A DNA stretch of 64,000 bases from Polymorphospora lycopeni (GTDB lineage Bacteria; Actinomycetota; Actinomycetes; Mycobacteriales; Micromonosporaceae): the NCBI RefSeq assembly GCF_042237075.1, contig NZ_JBCGDC010000002.1:1-64000 (forward strand). The letters are read 5' to 3'. Shown piece after piece: positions 32,376 through 41,140 of the stretch. The notes beneath the pieces were generated by a model that ran no database searches, was not told the DNA's origin, and saw nothing but the letters and a program-made list of their open reading frames with translations. Positions within the stretch are counted from its first letter, which is position 1; each line of letters opens with the position of its first letter. Position numbers and translations under genes: made by a program.

Positions 32376-33458
32376 ATGAGCATCCCCCCGATGGCCCCGG
32401 CCACCCGACGACGTCCGCCCTACGCCATCTTCGCGGTCGGCTGGGAGGCCGTACTGCTGCTCGTCACGGTCATCGCCGTCGGCGTCATCGCCCTCCAGGT
32501 GCCGCTGCTGCGCGGCGGCAACTACTGGTACGGCGTCGCGACGCTGGGGCTGCTCGCGTCCGGCTTCGCCCTCTCGCTGCGGACGGCCACCCCCAACCTG
32601 GCGGTCGTCGGCCAGGCCACCCTGGCGGGGGTGGTCTACGCGAAGCTGGTGGCCGACAGCGGGTGGGCGGCGGTCCCCGCAGGGCTGGTCGCCATACTCG
32701 TGCTGCTCGTCTCCGGTGCCTTTCTCGGCCTGGTCGCCGGCCTGACCACCGCACCCGGGTGGGCGGTCTCGCTCGGCGGGCTGATCTTCGTGCAGGCGAT
32801 CGCCCTGGCCATGATCGACGGAAGGTCGCTCGCGATCCCCGCCGGCGGACTGCCCGGCACCGGTACGACGATCCTCTGGGCGGTGCTGTTTCTCGTCATC
32901 TCGATCGGTGGCGGCCTGCTCTGGCTGGTGCCGAAGGTGCGTACCCTGCTCGCCGCCAACCGGTTCCCCGGCGACCCGGTGCCCGGCTGGCGACTGACCC
33001 GCCTGCTCGGTGCCGTCGTCGGCTTCACCGGATCGAGCGTCCTCGCCGCCCTCGCCGGGATCGTGGCCGCCAACCAGCTCCGGGTCGTCACCGGCCTTGT
33101 CGACCTGAGCCAGCTCGCCCTGGTCGTGGGTGCGGTGCTGCTCGGCGGCGTCAGCGTCTTCGGCCGGCGCGGCGGGGTGGCCGGCACCGCCCTCGCGGTC
33201 GTCCTCCTCGTCGCGATCAACTTCTATCTCACGCTGGAGGGCGCGCCGCGGTGGATCGCGTACGGCGTGGTGCCGGCGCTGGCGGTCCTGGGCGGCATCG
33301 GCATCGGTCGCGGTCTGGAGGCGTTGGCCGGCCCCGAGTCCGACGAGCCGTCCGCACCCGCCCCACCCGGGTACGCCCCGGCGTCCGCCGCGTACTCGCC
33401 AACGCCGGCGAACTACATGCCACCGCAGGCTGCCGGCAGCTTCGGACCCAATCCGTAA
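32376..33458 (+). CDS. ABC-transporter permease-like multi-spanning membrane protein
   Basis: This 360-residue protein has about ten membrane helices. The order of segments (GGNYWYGVATLGLLASGFALSLRTATPNLAVVGQATLAG ... VSLGGLIFVQAIALAMIDGRSLAIP ... VDLSQLALVVGAVLLGGVSVFGRRGGVAGT) resembles RbsC/BPD_transp_2 permeases of ribose or branched-chain amino acid importers. No ATPase or binding protein is adjacent, so it is an orphan subunit or has diverged. The C-terminal tail is Pro/Tyr-rich. ATG 32376 follows CAGGAGGGACC. Confidence 0.7.
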   Translation: MSIPPMAPATRRRPPYAIFAVGWEAVLLLVTVIAVGVIALQVPLLRGGNYWYGVATLGLLASGFALSLRTATPNLAVVGQATLAGVVYAKLVADSGWAAVPAGLVAILVLLVSGAFLGLVAGLTTAPGWAVSLGGLIFVQAIALAMIDGRSLAIPAGGLPGTGTTILWAVLFLVISIGGGLLWLVPKVRTLLAANRFPGDPVPGWRLTRLLGAVVGFTGSSVLAALAGIVAANQLRVVTGLVDLSQLALVVGAVLLGGVSVFGRRGGVAGTALAVVLLVAINFYLTLEGAPRWIAYGVVPALAVLGGIGIGRGLEALAGPESDEPSAPAPPGYAPASAAYSPTPANYMPPQAAGSFGPNP

Positions 33459-33483
33459 CAGGCCCGGTTGACCCTCGGCCGTT

Positions 33484-33512
33484 CGTAGCCGCAAGAAACG
33501 AAAGTGGCTACG
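33484..33512. promoter_or_regulatory. Operator-like inverted repeat before the HTH/PIN pair
   Basis: CGTAGCC (33484-33490) and GGCTACG (33506-33512) are perfect inverse arms with a 15-bp spacer. TACGAT at 33509-33514 is a plausible -10, so a bound protein would repress the pair. This also argues against a start codon at 33504. Confidence 0.5.
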
Positions 33513-33533
33513 ATACTTGCGAAAGGGGGAGCC

Positions 33534-34070
33534 GTGCGAGGAGTTGCTGTCCGAGGAGAGACGTATCTGCCGGACCCGGACGGTGGGATCGCGCAGATCT
33601 ACGACTTCATGGAGGCCCACGAGTCGGCGGACCTGAGCCGAGATGCCCCTTCCTCCTACTACCTGGCGGGGCCGGCCCTGGCTGACCGGGTCGAACTCCC
33701 GGTCGAGGTCTACCAGGTGCTTCGTCAGGTGGTGGCCGCGCTGCGGGAGGGGCTCGCGGTTACCGTCGCACCGTTCACCCAGACCCTCACCACGCAGCAG
33801 GCGGCGGATCTGCTCGGAGTCAGTCGGCCGACCGTGATCAAGCTGCTCGACGAGGGACGGATCCAGTTCGAGAGGGTGGGTACTCACCGCCGCGTTTCCC
33901 TCCAGGACGTGCTCGCATACCGGGAACGGCGTAGGCAGGAGCAGTACGCGGCGCTCGAAGCGACAAGTGTCGGTCTCGAGGATGAAGAAGATCTTGAGAC
34001 CACGCTGCGGGAATTGCGGGAGGCGCGCCGGGCGGTGGCAAAATTGAACCGGGGTTCCAAACGCGATTAG
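33534..34070 (+). CDS. HTH (excisionase-type) antitoxin-like protein
   Basis: This protein of about 178 residues has a central helix-turn-helix, LTTQQAADLLGVSRPTVIKLLDEGRIQFERVGTHRRVSLQDVLAYRERRR, of the MerR/excisionase type. A flexible N-terminal half and an acidic then basic C-terminal helix follow. GTG 33534 is preferred because GGGGGAG precedes it and a -10 element overlaps the upstream GTG 33504. It lies 32 bp before a PIN-domain gene; this arrangement is typical of VapB-like antitoxins of excisionase type. Confidence 0.75.
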   Translation: MRGVAVRGETYLPDPDGGIAQIYDFMEAHESADLSRDAPSSYYLAGPALADRVELPVEVYQVLRQVVAALREGLAVTVAPFTQTLTTQQAADLLGVSRPTVIKLLDEGRIQFERVGTHRRVSLQDVLAYRERRRQEQYAALEATSVGLEDEEDLETTLRELREARRAVAKLNRGSKRD

Positions 34071-34102
34071 TCTGTTACACCGTTTGATGTCAGAATTCCG
34101 CG

Positions 34103-34681
34103 GTGTTCCTGGTGCTGCTGGATACCTGTGTTTTGTGGCCAAGTTTGCAGCGCGACTTCCTGCTTTCACTGGCGGTCGAAGGCGTATATCGGCCGGCCTG
34201 GAGTTCCACGATCCTTGCTGAGCTCGAGTTTCATGAGACGCGTAAGTTGATGCGGCGCGGTACGGACCGCCGGGCAGCGGCGCGCCGTGCGCGCTGGCTC
34301 GTCGAGCAGATGCGCAAGGCGTTTCTGGATGCCGAAGTCCAGGGATGGGAAGCGCTGGTCGGCACGTACGGCCTGCCGGATCCCGACGATGAGCATGTCG
34401 TGGCGGCGGCGGTTGTCGCGGGTGCCGGCGCGATCGTCACCCACAACATCAAGGACTTTCCGGCTGAGCGGCTGCCTACGGGGTTGCAGGTGCTCGACCC
34501 GGTGGAATTCGCGGAGGCCACCGTCTCGCTCGACCCGGTGAGCGCGCGTCGAGCGGTGTCCGCAATCGCCCGGCGCTCGGGCAGGATGGGTGTCGAGATG
34601 GCCGAGGGCGAGATTCTGGATTTGTTGGCGCGTCGGTACGGGATGACGCACTTGGTGCAATGGATCAGATTCGGAGGATGA
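34103..34681 (+). CDS. PIN-domain ribonuclease toxin-like protein
   Basis: This 192-residue protein starts VFLVLLDTCVLWPSLQRDFLL. PIN-domain acidic residues are seen in LLDTCVL, LAELEFHE, LPDPDDEHVVAAAVVAGAGAIVTHNIKDFP. The D-E-D-D set for Mg2+-dependent RNA cleavage looks intact. A C-terminal extension of about 55 residues follows (RRSGRMGVEMAEGEILDLLARRYG). It forms a VapBC-like pair with the upstream HTH gene. GTG 34103; the coding sequence is slightly less GC-rich than its neighbours, which fits acquisition by transfer. Confidence 0.8.
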   Translation: MFLVLLDTCVLWPSLQRDFLLSLAVEGVYRPAWSSTILAELEFHETRKLMRRGTDRRAAARRARWLVEQMRKAFLDAEVQGWEALVGTYGLPDPDDEHVVAAAVVAGAGAIVTHNIKDFPAERLPTGLQVLDPVEFAEATVSLDPVSARRAVSAIARRSGRMGVEMAEGEILDLLARRYGMTHLVQWIRFGG

Positions 34682-34718
34682 AAGCCTCGGGTCGTCTTGA
34701 TCCCAGCTGATTCAGGAA

Positions 34719-35405
34719 TCAGCGGTCCGGGGTGGGGCGGATTATCGGGGGATGCAGGGCGGTTGCCGGGCCGCGGCGGAAGACCTGGGCGGGCCGGCCA
34801 CGTTCGCCCTCCGTCGCCCGGCCGGCCGGCACGAGGAATCCGGGCGTACCGGTGACCTTGCGGTGGAAGTTGCGCGGGTCGAGGCGGGTCTCCCAGACCG
34901 TTTCGTAGACCGTCCGCAGTTGCGCCACGGTGAACTCCGGCGGGCAGAAGGCCGTGGCGAGCGGGGTGTATTCGAGCTTGGCGCGGGCCCGTTCGAGGCC
35001 GTCGGCGAGGATCCGGTCGTGGTCGAAGGCGAGGTTGCGGGCCCGGGCCACCGGCAGCCATTCCGCTCCCGCGGCGTCGGTGCCGGCGACCGGGGCGGGC
35101 AGGTCGGGTAGCAGGGCCAGGTAGGCGACGGTGACGACCCGGCCGCGCGGGTCGCGGTCCGGGGTGCCGTACGTGCCGAGCTGCTCCAGGTGGGCGGCGG
35201 CACCGGTCAGCCCGGTCTCCTCGGCGAGTTCGCGTTCGGCGGCCCGGGGCAGGTCCTCGTCGACACGTACGAAGCCGCCGGGCAGGGCCGGCGCGTCCTC
35301 GTACGGCGGCACGCCGCGCCGAATCAGCAGCACGGCCAGTCCGTCGGCGCGGATGGTCAGGACGACGAGGTCGACGGTCACGGCGAACGGCGGGTACTCG
35401 CTCAT
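34719..35405 (-). CDS. NrtR-like Nudix transcriptional regulator
   Basis: This 228-residue protein has an N-terminal Nudix domain with box GGFVRVDEDLPRAAERELAEETGL. A C-terminal winged-helix region (LATAFCPPEFTVAQLRTVYETVWETRLDPRNFHRKVTGTPGFLVPAG) follows, typical of NrtR. NrtR proteins sense ADP-ribose or other nucleotides and regulate NAD metabolism. It is divergent from an SPFH gene and an NAD-kinase-like gene, with dyads in the 70-bp intergenic region. ATG 35405 (MSEYPPFAVTVDLV). Confidence 0.82.
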   Translation of the reverse strand: MSEYPPFAVTVDLVVLTIRADGLAVLLIRRGVPPYEDAPALPGGFVRVDEDLPRAAERELAEETGLTGAAAHLEQLGTYGTPDRDPRGRVVTVAYLALLPDLPAPVAGTDAAGAEWLPVARARNLAFDHDRILADGLERARAKLEYTPLATAFCPPEFTVAQLRTVYETVWETRLDPRNFHRKVTGTPGFLVPAGRATEGERGRPAQVFRRGPATALHPPIIRPTPDR

Positions 35406-35462
35406 GTGATTTATCACCACCTTGACGAGAATCTACCATCGAGATTATCGTCAGTACGACGA
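35406..35462. promoter_or_regulatory. Divergent regulatory region with three dyads
   Basis: GTGAT-tt-ATCAC (35406-35417) abuts the Nudix start. GAGAATCT/AGATTATC (35427-35449) and TCGTC-agtac-GACGA (35448-35462) lie between the genes. A plus-strand promoter TTGACG (35422-35427), 18-bp spacer and TATCGT (35446-35451) overlaps the last two dyads. A Nudix-type repressor could bind here. Confidence 0.5.
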
Positions 35463-35475
35463 AAAGAGGTTCGAG

Positions 35476-36537
35476 ATGGCCGACGTGACTGCCCGTCTGT
35501 TCCTGCGTCACCTGCGTGGCGCCCCCACCTCCTGGGTCCGGCACCTCGTCAACGGCAAGATCCGGCACGAGGGCGTCGGCCAGTCCTACTGGTACCGCCC
35601 GCTCGTGTCGGTGCTGAGCGAGGTGCCGATCGACGACCGCGAACTGCCTCTGCTCTTCCACGCCCGGACCGGCGACTTCGCCGACGTGACCGTGCAGGCG
35701 ACCGTCACGTACCGGGTCGCCGACCCGGCGGTGGCCGCCAGCCGGCTCGACTTCTCGGTCGACCCGCGCAACGGGACCGCGCGGGCGCGACCGCTCGACC
35801 AGGTCGCCACCCTGCTCGCCGAACTCGCCCAGCAGCCCGCGCTCGACCTGCTCGCCCGGGTGCCGCTCGCCGAGGCGCTGACCAACATCGCCCCGGTCCG
35901 CGAGGCGGTCTCGGCCGCCCTGCGCGCTGAACCCCGGCTCGCCGACATCGGGGTGACCGTGGTCAGCGCCCGGGTCGTCGCGGTCCGGCCCGAGCCGGAG
36001 ATGGAACGTGCCCTGCAGACCCCGACCCGCGAGGCGGTGCAGGTCGAGTCGGACCGGGCCACGTACGCCCGGCGGGCGCAGGCGGTCGAACAGGAGCGGG
36101 CCATCGCCGAGAACGAGATGCAGAACAAGATCGAGCTGGCCCGCCGGGAGCAGCAACTCGTCGAGCAGCGGGGCGCCAACGACCGCCGCAAGATCGAGTT
36201 GGCTGCCGACGCCGAACTCGCCGCCGCGCAGGGCAAGGCCGAGCGGGAGAAGGTCGCCAACACCGCCGCCGCGGAGCGGGCCCGGGTGCTCGCCGCCGCC
36301 GAGGCCGACAAGGAACGTACCCTCGCCGCCGCCCGGGCGGACGGCGTACGGGCGGTCGGGCTCGCCGAGGCCGAGGCCGAGTCGGCGAAGCTGGCCGCGT
36401 ACGCCGACCTGCCGCCCGGTGTGCTCCAGGCCCTCGCGGTGAAGGAACTCGCCGGCCAGTTGCCGGCGATCGGCCAGCTCACGGTTACCCCGGACATGCT
36501 CACCGACCTGCTCGCCCGCCTCGGCGGCCCACGATGA
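35476..36537 (+). CDS. SPFH/Band 7 domain protein
   Basis: This 353-residue protein has a stomatin-like SPFH domain (residues about 20-190: PLLFHARTGDFADVTVQATVTYRV, LDQVATLLAELAQQPALDLLARVPL, LADIGVTVVSARVVAVRPEPEMERALQ). A long Ala/Glu/Arg-rich coiled coil (about 190-320) and a short C-terminal helix follow. No membrane segment is evident, unusual for stomatins. ATG 35476 with AGAGG upstream. It is probably cotranscribed with the NAD-kinase-like gene 37 bp downstream. Confidence 0.8.
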   Translation: MADVTARLFLRHLRGAPTSWVRHLVNGKIRHEGVGQSYWYRPLVSVLSEVPIDDRELPLLFHARTGDFADVTVQATVTYRVADPAVAASRLDFSVDPRNGTARARPLDQVATLLAELAQQPALDLLARVPLAEALTNIAPVREAVSAALRAEPRLADIGVTVVSARVVAVRPEPEMERALQTPTREAVQVESDRATYARRAQAVEQERAIAENEMQNKIELARREQQLVEQRGANDRRKIELAADAELAAAQGKAEREKVANTAAAERARVLAAAEADKERTLAAARADGVRAVGLAEAEAESAKLAAYADLPPGVLQALAVKELAGQLPAIGQLTVTPDMLTDLLARLGGPR

Positions 36538-36574
36538 GGGTGACCGGCTGCCCAGCCCGGGACGGGGTGGACCG

Positions 36575-37480
36575 GTGAGCGGCACGCTCGCCCCCAGGGT
36601 GGTCGTGGTCAGCCGGCGCAGCGAACTGGACGAGCTGCTGGTCCGGCACGGCACCCGGGCGGCGGCCGGCTTCTACCTGCGGCAGCGGGGGCGGGACCTG
36701 GACGAGGTCGCCGCCCGGCACGACGCGCTCCAGGCGGCGCTGACCACGGTCGGCGCCGCCGTCCCGGCCGACTGGCGGCGCGGTCACGTCGACCGCGACG
36801 ACCTGGCCCGGTTCCTGTTCGCGCCGGAGGACATCGTGGTCGCGGTCGGGCAGGACGGGCTGGTCGCCAACGTGGCCAAGTACCTCGACCGGCAGCCCGT
36901 CGTCGGCGTCGACCCGGAGCCGGGCCGCAACGCCGGCGTACTCGTGCGGTTCGCCCCGGCCGCCGTCGCCCGGCTGCTGCCGGCGGTCGCCGCCGGCCGT
37001 GCCGCCGTGCAGGCCCGGACCATGGTCCGGGCCGTCCTCGACGACGGTCAGGACCTGGTCGGCCTCAACGAGGTGTACGTCGGGCATCCGTCGCACCAGT
37101 CCGCCCGGTACGTCGTCGGCGTCCCCGGCGGCCGGCGGGAGCGGCAGTCGTCGTCGGGGGTGGTGGTCGGCACCGGCACCGGGGCGACCGGCTGGTGTGC
37201 CTCGATCGTCCGGGACCGGCCGGAAGCGCCGGCGCTGCCCGGCCCGGTGGACGAGGCGCTGTGCTGGTTCGTGCGGGAGGCGTGGCCGTCGCCGGCGACC
37301 GGGGTCGAACTGACCGGCGGCCGGCTCGCGGCCGGCGAGTCGATCGAGCTGACCGCCGAGGGGGAACGCCTGGTCGTCTTCGCCGACGGGGTCGAGACCG
37401 ACCACCTGACGATGGCCTGGGGCCAGCGGGTGACCGTGGGCACGGCCGACCGCCGCCTCCGTCTGGTCGTACCGTCCTGA
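36575..37480 (+). CDS. NAD kinase-like protein
   Basis: This 301-residue protein has a diverged NAD/diacylglycerol kinase fold. AVGQDGLVANVAKYLDRQPVVGVDPEPGRNAG stands where NAD kinases have GGDGT, and VVVGTGTGATGW stands for the second conserved loop. NEVYVGHPSHQSARYVV corresponds to the substrate strand. The changed GGDGT (GQDG) leaves catalysis uncertain. Context (Nudix regulator, SPFH partner) suggests a role in NADP supply or NAD sensing. GTG 36575; weak ribosome-binding site. Confidence 0.7.
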   Translation: MSGTLAPRVVVVSRRSELDELLVRHGTRAAAGFYLRQRGRDLDEVAARHDALQAALTTVGAAVPADWRRGHVDRDDLARFLFAPEDIVVAVGQDGLVANVAKYLDRQPVVGVDPEPGRNAGVLVRFAPAAVARLLPAVAAGRAAVQARTMVRAVLDDGQDLVGLNEVYVGHPSHQSARYVVGVPGGRRERQSSSGVVVGTGTGATGWCASIVRDRPEAPALPGPVDEALCWFVREAWPSPATGVELTGGRLAAGESIELTAEGERLVVFADGVETDHLTMAWGQRVTVGTADRRLRLVVPS

Positions 37481-37512
37481 GGTGCGGCGTCGCACGCCGG
37501 CTGGCGGACGTC

Positions 37513-37569
37513 GATCAAGGAGTAGTTGCGTGATCGCTGTGCCGGTTCGGGTGATACATCCCCTTGATC
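37513..37569. repeat. Palindromic intergenic element (second type)
   Basis: GATCAAGG (37513-37520) and CCTTGATC (37562-37569) bracket a 41-bp core containing GTTGCGTGATCG. Arms and core differ from the 10923/18681/21726 family. It lies between the NAD-kinase-like and VOC genes and may terminate transcription. Confidence 0.5.
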
Positions 37570-37628
37570 AACGAGCGGTCAGCGGCAGGTCCCGGGAATG
37601 TGTCGGGCGTGCTCGATAGCGTCCGGGT

Positions 37629-38078
37629 ATGACTGTGGGCTACCAGATCTCCTTCGACGCCGAGGATCCGCACCGGCTGGCCGCCTTCTGGGCCGAGGCG
37701 CTCGAATACGTGGTCGAGGACAACTCCGCCATGATCCGTGGACTGCTCGACGGCGGCATGGTCACCGACGCCGACACCACCACCGTCGACGGGGTGCTGA
37801 GCTGGCGTGGTGCCGCCGCCATCCGCGACCCGGCAGCGCCCGTCGACGAGAAGAGCGGGATCGGCCTCGGTGGCCGGCTCCTCTTCCAGACCGTTCCCGA
37901 GGCCAAGACCGCGAAGAACCGGGTGCACCTCGACCTGCGCCCCGGCCCGGACCGCCGGGAGGAGGTCGTGGAGCGGCTGATCCAGCTCGGTGCCCGCCGG
38001 CTGTGGGACGGCCGGCAGGGGCCGAACACCTGGATCACCCTCGCCGACCCGGAGGGCAACGAGTTCTGCGTCGGCTGA
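37629..38078 (+). CDS. VOC (glyoxalase/bleomycin-resistance) family protein
   Basis: This 149-residue protein has two beta-alpha-beta-beta-beta modules: VGYQISFDAEDPHRLAAFWAEALEYVV and NRVHLDLRPGPDRREEVVERLIQLGARRL ... WITLADPEGNEFCV. It resembles glyoxalase-like DUF proteins of actinobacteria; substrate unknown. Not in an obvious operon. Confidence 0.85.
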   Translation: MTVGYQISFDAEDPHRLAAFWAEALEYVVEDNSAMIRGLLDGGMVTDADTTTVDGVLSWRGAAAIRDPAAPVDEKSGIGLGGRLLFQTVPEAKTAKNRVHLDLRPGPDRREEVVERLIQLGARRLWDGRQGPNTWITLADPEGNEFCVG

Positions 38079-38116
38079 CCCGAGCCAGAACGGCAGCCGG
38101 GCGGCTGCCGGACCGG

Positions 38117-39343
38117 TCAGGCCGGTTCGTCGCCGCCGAGCCGCTGCCGGTTCGCCTCGATCCAGGCGTCGAGCGCGTCCGGGTCGTCGGGATCGATGCC
38201 TTCGGCCATCAGTTGCGCGACCGCGGCGGTGGCCGGGCTGCGCCGCTCGCCGGTGGTGTAAAGCCGGACGAACTCCGGAATCATGTCGTCGATCGCGGTG
38301 TCGGTCTGCGCCGCCGCCTGCGCCGGCAGGGCCCGCCGCCGGGTCGCGTACGCCGCCCATGCACGCACCACCCGGGGCAGCATCGCCGCGTCGTCCATGT
38401 CGAGCACGGCCCGCCGGTGCACCCAGTCGAGCAGGAAGAGGCCGGCGACCGCCGGGCTCCACCGCATCGGGTCGGCGTCGGGGAACGACGCACCGTGGTC
38501 GAGCACCAGGCTGATGCAGAAGTGCAGGGACGCCAGGTCGGCCTCGGGCACCTCGTGCAGCCCGAAGCGGGCCGCCTCAGGTGAGTTCAGAAAGTCGCGT
38601 ACGAGCGTGGTGCGCTCGTCGGCGGACATCTCCGGAATCTCCTCGACCGCCGCGAGCGCGGGCGTGGGCAGCAGCGCCAGCCGGGCGCCGACCAGTGCCC
38701 GGTCGGTGGCCAGCGAGCCCTCCTCGGGCAGGTTGCCCAGGTCGTCGGTGATCACCAGGTGCCGGGCGACCTCGCCGCGCAGCCGGCGCGGATCCTCGTC
38801 GCGGAACCAGGTCAACTCGTCGTCGGCACACATCTGCCGGACCTGGCCGAGGATCCGTTCCGCCGGGCCGCCGACGAACACGTCCTTGGTGATCCCGATG
38901 TTGTGGTCGACGAGGGCGACGACGGCGTGCTCCGGGCCGCCCGCCTCGGCGTCGTCGTAGGCGAAGGTGGCCAGGTAGGACGTCTGGTCGCCGTACACGT
39001 CGCCGTAGGCGTAGCTGCCGGTGAGCCGTACCTTGCCGAGGTGCGGCGACCACGACGGCGCCTGCGTGCCCGGCTTCACCGTCGCCGCGCCGGCGGCGTC
39101 GGGCACCAGGGTGGCGAAGACGTTGCGGATGGTGGTGGCCGCGGCGGTCCGGCGGCGGGAGGTGGCTGCGAGGAATCCGGTGACGAAGTCGCGGATCGCG
39201 GTGGCCCGGTCCTCCTCGGCGACCGCGTAGACGCTGCCGAGCAGTGCCGTGCCGAGCATCTCGGCGTCGAGGGCGCAGTCGAGCTTGGTCACGTCGCGGG
39301 CCGCGGCGAGCACCGCGTCGTAGGGGGTCTTTGGCGTGGCCAT
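38117..39343 (-). CDS. Conserved hypothetical protein (408 aa)
   Basis: No recognised domain. The N-terminal third has a helical stretch (YDAVLAAARDVTKLDCALDAEMLGTALLGSVYAVAEEDR). The centre has YGDVYGDQTSYLATFAYDDAE and HAVVALVDHNIGITKDVFVG, suggestive of a mixed alpha/beta region. The C-terminal half is helical and acidic. No signal peptide or membrane segment. It is followed downstream on the opposite strand by the VOC gene. It lies 81 bp after the GTPase gene on the same strand, so it may belong to that unit. Confidence 0.75.
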   Translation of the reverse strand: MATPKTPYDAVLAAARDVTKLDCALDAEMLGTALLGSVYAVAEEDRATAIRDFVTGFLAATSRRRTAAATTIRNVFATLVPDAAGAATVKPGTQAPSWSPHLGKVRLTGSYAYGDVYGDQTSYLATFAYDDAEAGGPEHAVVALVDHNIGITKDVFVGGPAERILGQVRQMCADDELTWFRDEDPRRLRGEVARHLVITDDLGNLPEEGSLATDRALVGARLALLPTPALAAVEEIPEMSADERTTLVRDFLNSPEAARFGLHEVPEADLASLHFCISLVLDHGASFPDADPMRWSPAVAGLFLLDWVHRRAVLDMDDAAMLPRVVRAWAAYATRRRALPAQAAAQTDTAIDDMIPEFVRLYTTGERRSPATAAVAQLMAEGIDPDDPDALDAWIEANRQRLGGDEPA

Positions 39344-39424
39344 GGATCGACCCTACGCCCGCGGACGCCCGCCGGGTATCAGGAGCGACGGCTCGGCGGA
39401 CCGTCGATGTCCCCCGTACGGGGG

Positions 39425-41140
39425 TCAGCGCGGCGGCGTCGCGGCGGCCAGCGCCTCCCGGGCCTGGGCGTACGCCTGGAGCACCGACCGGACCGGCGCG
39501 ACCACGTGCTCCCGGCCGACCTCGGCCACGGCGGCCCGCAGCCGGTTTTCCGCCCTGGCCCGGGCCCGCCGGGCGGCGAACGAGGTCAGCGGCCGGACGG
39601 CCAGCGCGAGGAGCAGCCCGAGCAGCAACCCGCCGAGCAGCAGTGCGGTCGGCAGCGGCACCGCGCCGATCATCGGGTGTTCGAGGGCGGGCAGTTGCAG
39701 GGCGCGTAAGGCGTAGCCCAGCAGGAGCCAGCCGAGGCCGGCGACGGCGGCGAGGGTGACCAGCCACTGGAGCCCGCCGACGATCCGCCACCACACCGGG
39801 CGACCGCCGACGCCGAGGTCGGTGCCGGCCACCGCCCGGTCGAGCGCGTCGGGCAGGTCGCCGAGCCGGGACCGGGCGGCAACGGTGACCGCCGCCGGCC
39901 ACGGCGCCGGAAGGGCCGCGCTGGACTTCGCGGCGACGGCACGTACGGCGAGCCCGACCGCGGACCGCTGCGCGGCCGTGGGGTCGGGTACCGAGGTCAG
40001 CGGGGTCGGTGCGGCCTCGTCGTCGGCCGTCTTCGGCGCGTCGGGGCCGGGCAGGTGCAGGCGGCGCAACGGGTCGGGCCGTAGCCGGCGCCAGCCCCGG
40101 ACGATCGGCCAGCCGGTGGAGGCGGCGGCCCGGTGCCGGTATGCCCGCTCGGTGGCCTCGGCGACCGCCGGCACGCCGGCCGTCGCCGCGAGCGCGTCGG
40201 TCAGTTCCCGGACCGTCGTACGGTCGACGTCGTCCTCGGCGGCCGGCGGACCGATCAGGTCGGCCAGCCCGGCGGTCACCGCGTCGACGTCACCGGCGAG
40301 CCGGCGCAGGGCGGCCTGCCGCTCGGCGACGGTGTTCTCCAGGATTCCGCGCAGTTCGGTCATCGCCGCCGGGTCGACCGCCGACGTGGCGAGGACCGGC
40401 ACCCCGTCGAGGCCGTCGGCGTCGAGGAGCCGGCGCAGGTCGTCGAGGACCAGGGGGAGGTCCGCCGCGGGCAGCCGGTCGGCCTGGTTGAGCACCACGA
40501 GTGTGACGTCGCGGTGCTGCTGGAAGCCGCGCAGGTACCCGGTGTGCACCACCCGGTCGGCGTACTTCTGCGGGTCGACGACCCAGATCACCAGGTCGAC
40601 CAGGCCGAGCAGGCGTTCGACCTCCAGCCGGTGCGCCCGTTCGACGGAGTCGAAGTCGGGCAGGTCGAGCAGGATCAGGCCGTGCAGGGCGGCCTCGTCG
40701 TCGCCGTCGAGCGCGCTCTCCCGGACGAACCGGTGGCGGGGCAGCACCCCGATCCAGTCCAGCAGCCGGTTGGCGCCGTCGAGCGGACCCCAGACGCAGG
40801 CGTGCGCGACGCCGGTGGTCGGCCGGCGTACGCCGACCGGCGACAGGTCGAGCCGGGCCAGGGCGTTGAAGAGGCTGGACTTGCCGCTGCCGGTCGCGCC
40901 GGCCAGGGCCACCACCGTGTGGTCGCGGGACAGCGCGAGCCGGGCCCCGGCGCGTTCGATCAGGGTGTGGGCGGCGCCGAGCCGGTCCTCGGGCACGTGG
41001 TCGGTGGTGGCCCGGACGAACCGTTCGACCGCACCGACCCGGGCCAGCAGGGCGTCGGGGTCGACCCGCCGGTCACCGCGGAGCCGGTCCCGTACCTTTC
41101 CGACGAGGTCGCCGACCGACCGGCCCGTCGCTGCGCTCAC
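39425..41140 (-). CDS. Dynamin-like membrane GTPase (second of pair)
   Basis: This 571-residue protein has a P-loop VVALAGATGSGKSSLFNAL (about residues 78-96), switch-like DLPDFDSVERAHRL and NQAD (guanine specificity). A long helical region follows, with paired membrane segments at about 450-510 (IVGGLQWLVTLAAVAGLGWLLLGYALR; AVPLPTALLLGGLLLGLLLALAV) and a basic tail. It overlaps the upstream GTPase gene by 4 bp. Streptomyces DynA/DynB, which stabilise sporulation septa, come as a similar pair. Orthology is inferred from architecture only. Confidence 0.8.
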   Translation of the reverse strand: MSAATGRSVGDLVGKVRDRLRGDRRVDPDALLARVGAVERFVRATTDHVPEDRLGAAHTLIERAGARLALSRDHTVVALAGATGSGKSSLFNALARLDLSPVGVRRPTTGVAHACVWGPLDGANRLLDWIGVLPRHRFVRESALDGDDEAALHGLILLDLPDFDSVERAHRLEVERLLGLVDLVIWVVDPQKYADRVVHTGYLRGFQQHRDVTLVVLNQADRLPAADLPLVLDDLRRLLDADGLDGVPVLATSAVDPAAMTELRGILENTVAERQAALRRLAGDVDAVTAGLADLIGPPAAEDDVDRTTVRELTDALAATAGVPAVAEATERAYRHRAAASTGWPIVRGWRRLRPDPLRRLHLPGPDAPKTADDEAAPTPLTSVPDPTAAQRSAVGLAVRAVAAKSSAALPAPWPAAVTVAARSRLGDLPDALDRAVAGTDLGVGGRPVWWRIVGGLQWLVTLAAVAGLGWLLLGYALRALQLPALEHPMIGAVPLPTALLLGGLLLGLLLALAVRPLTSFAARRARARAENRLRAAVAEVGREHVVAPVRSVLQAYAQAREALAAATPPR

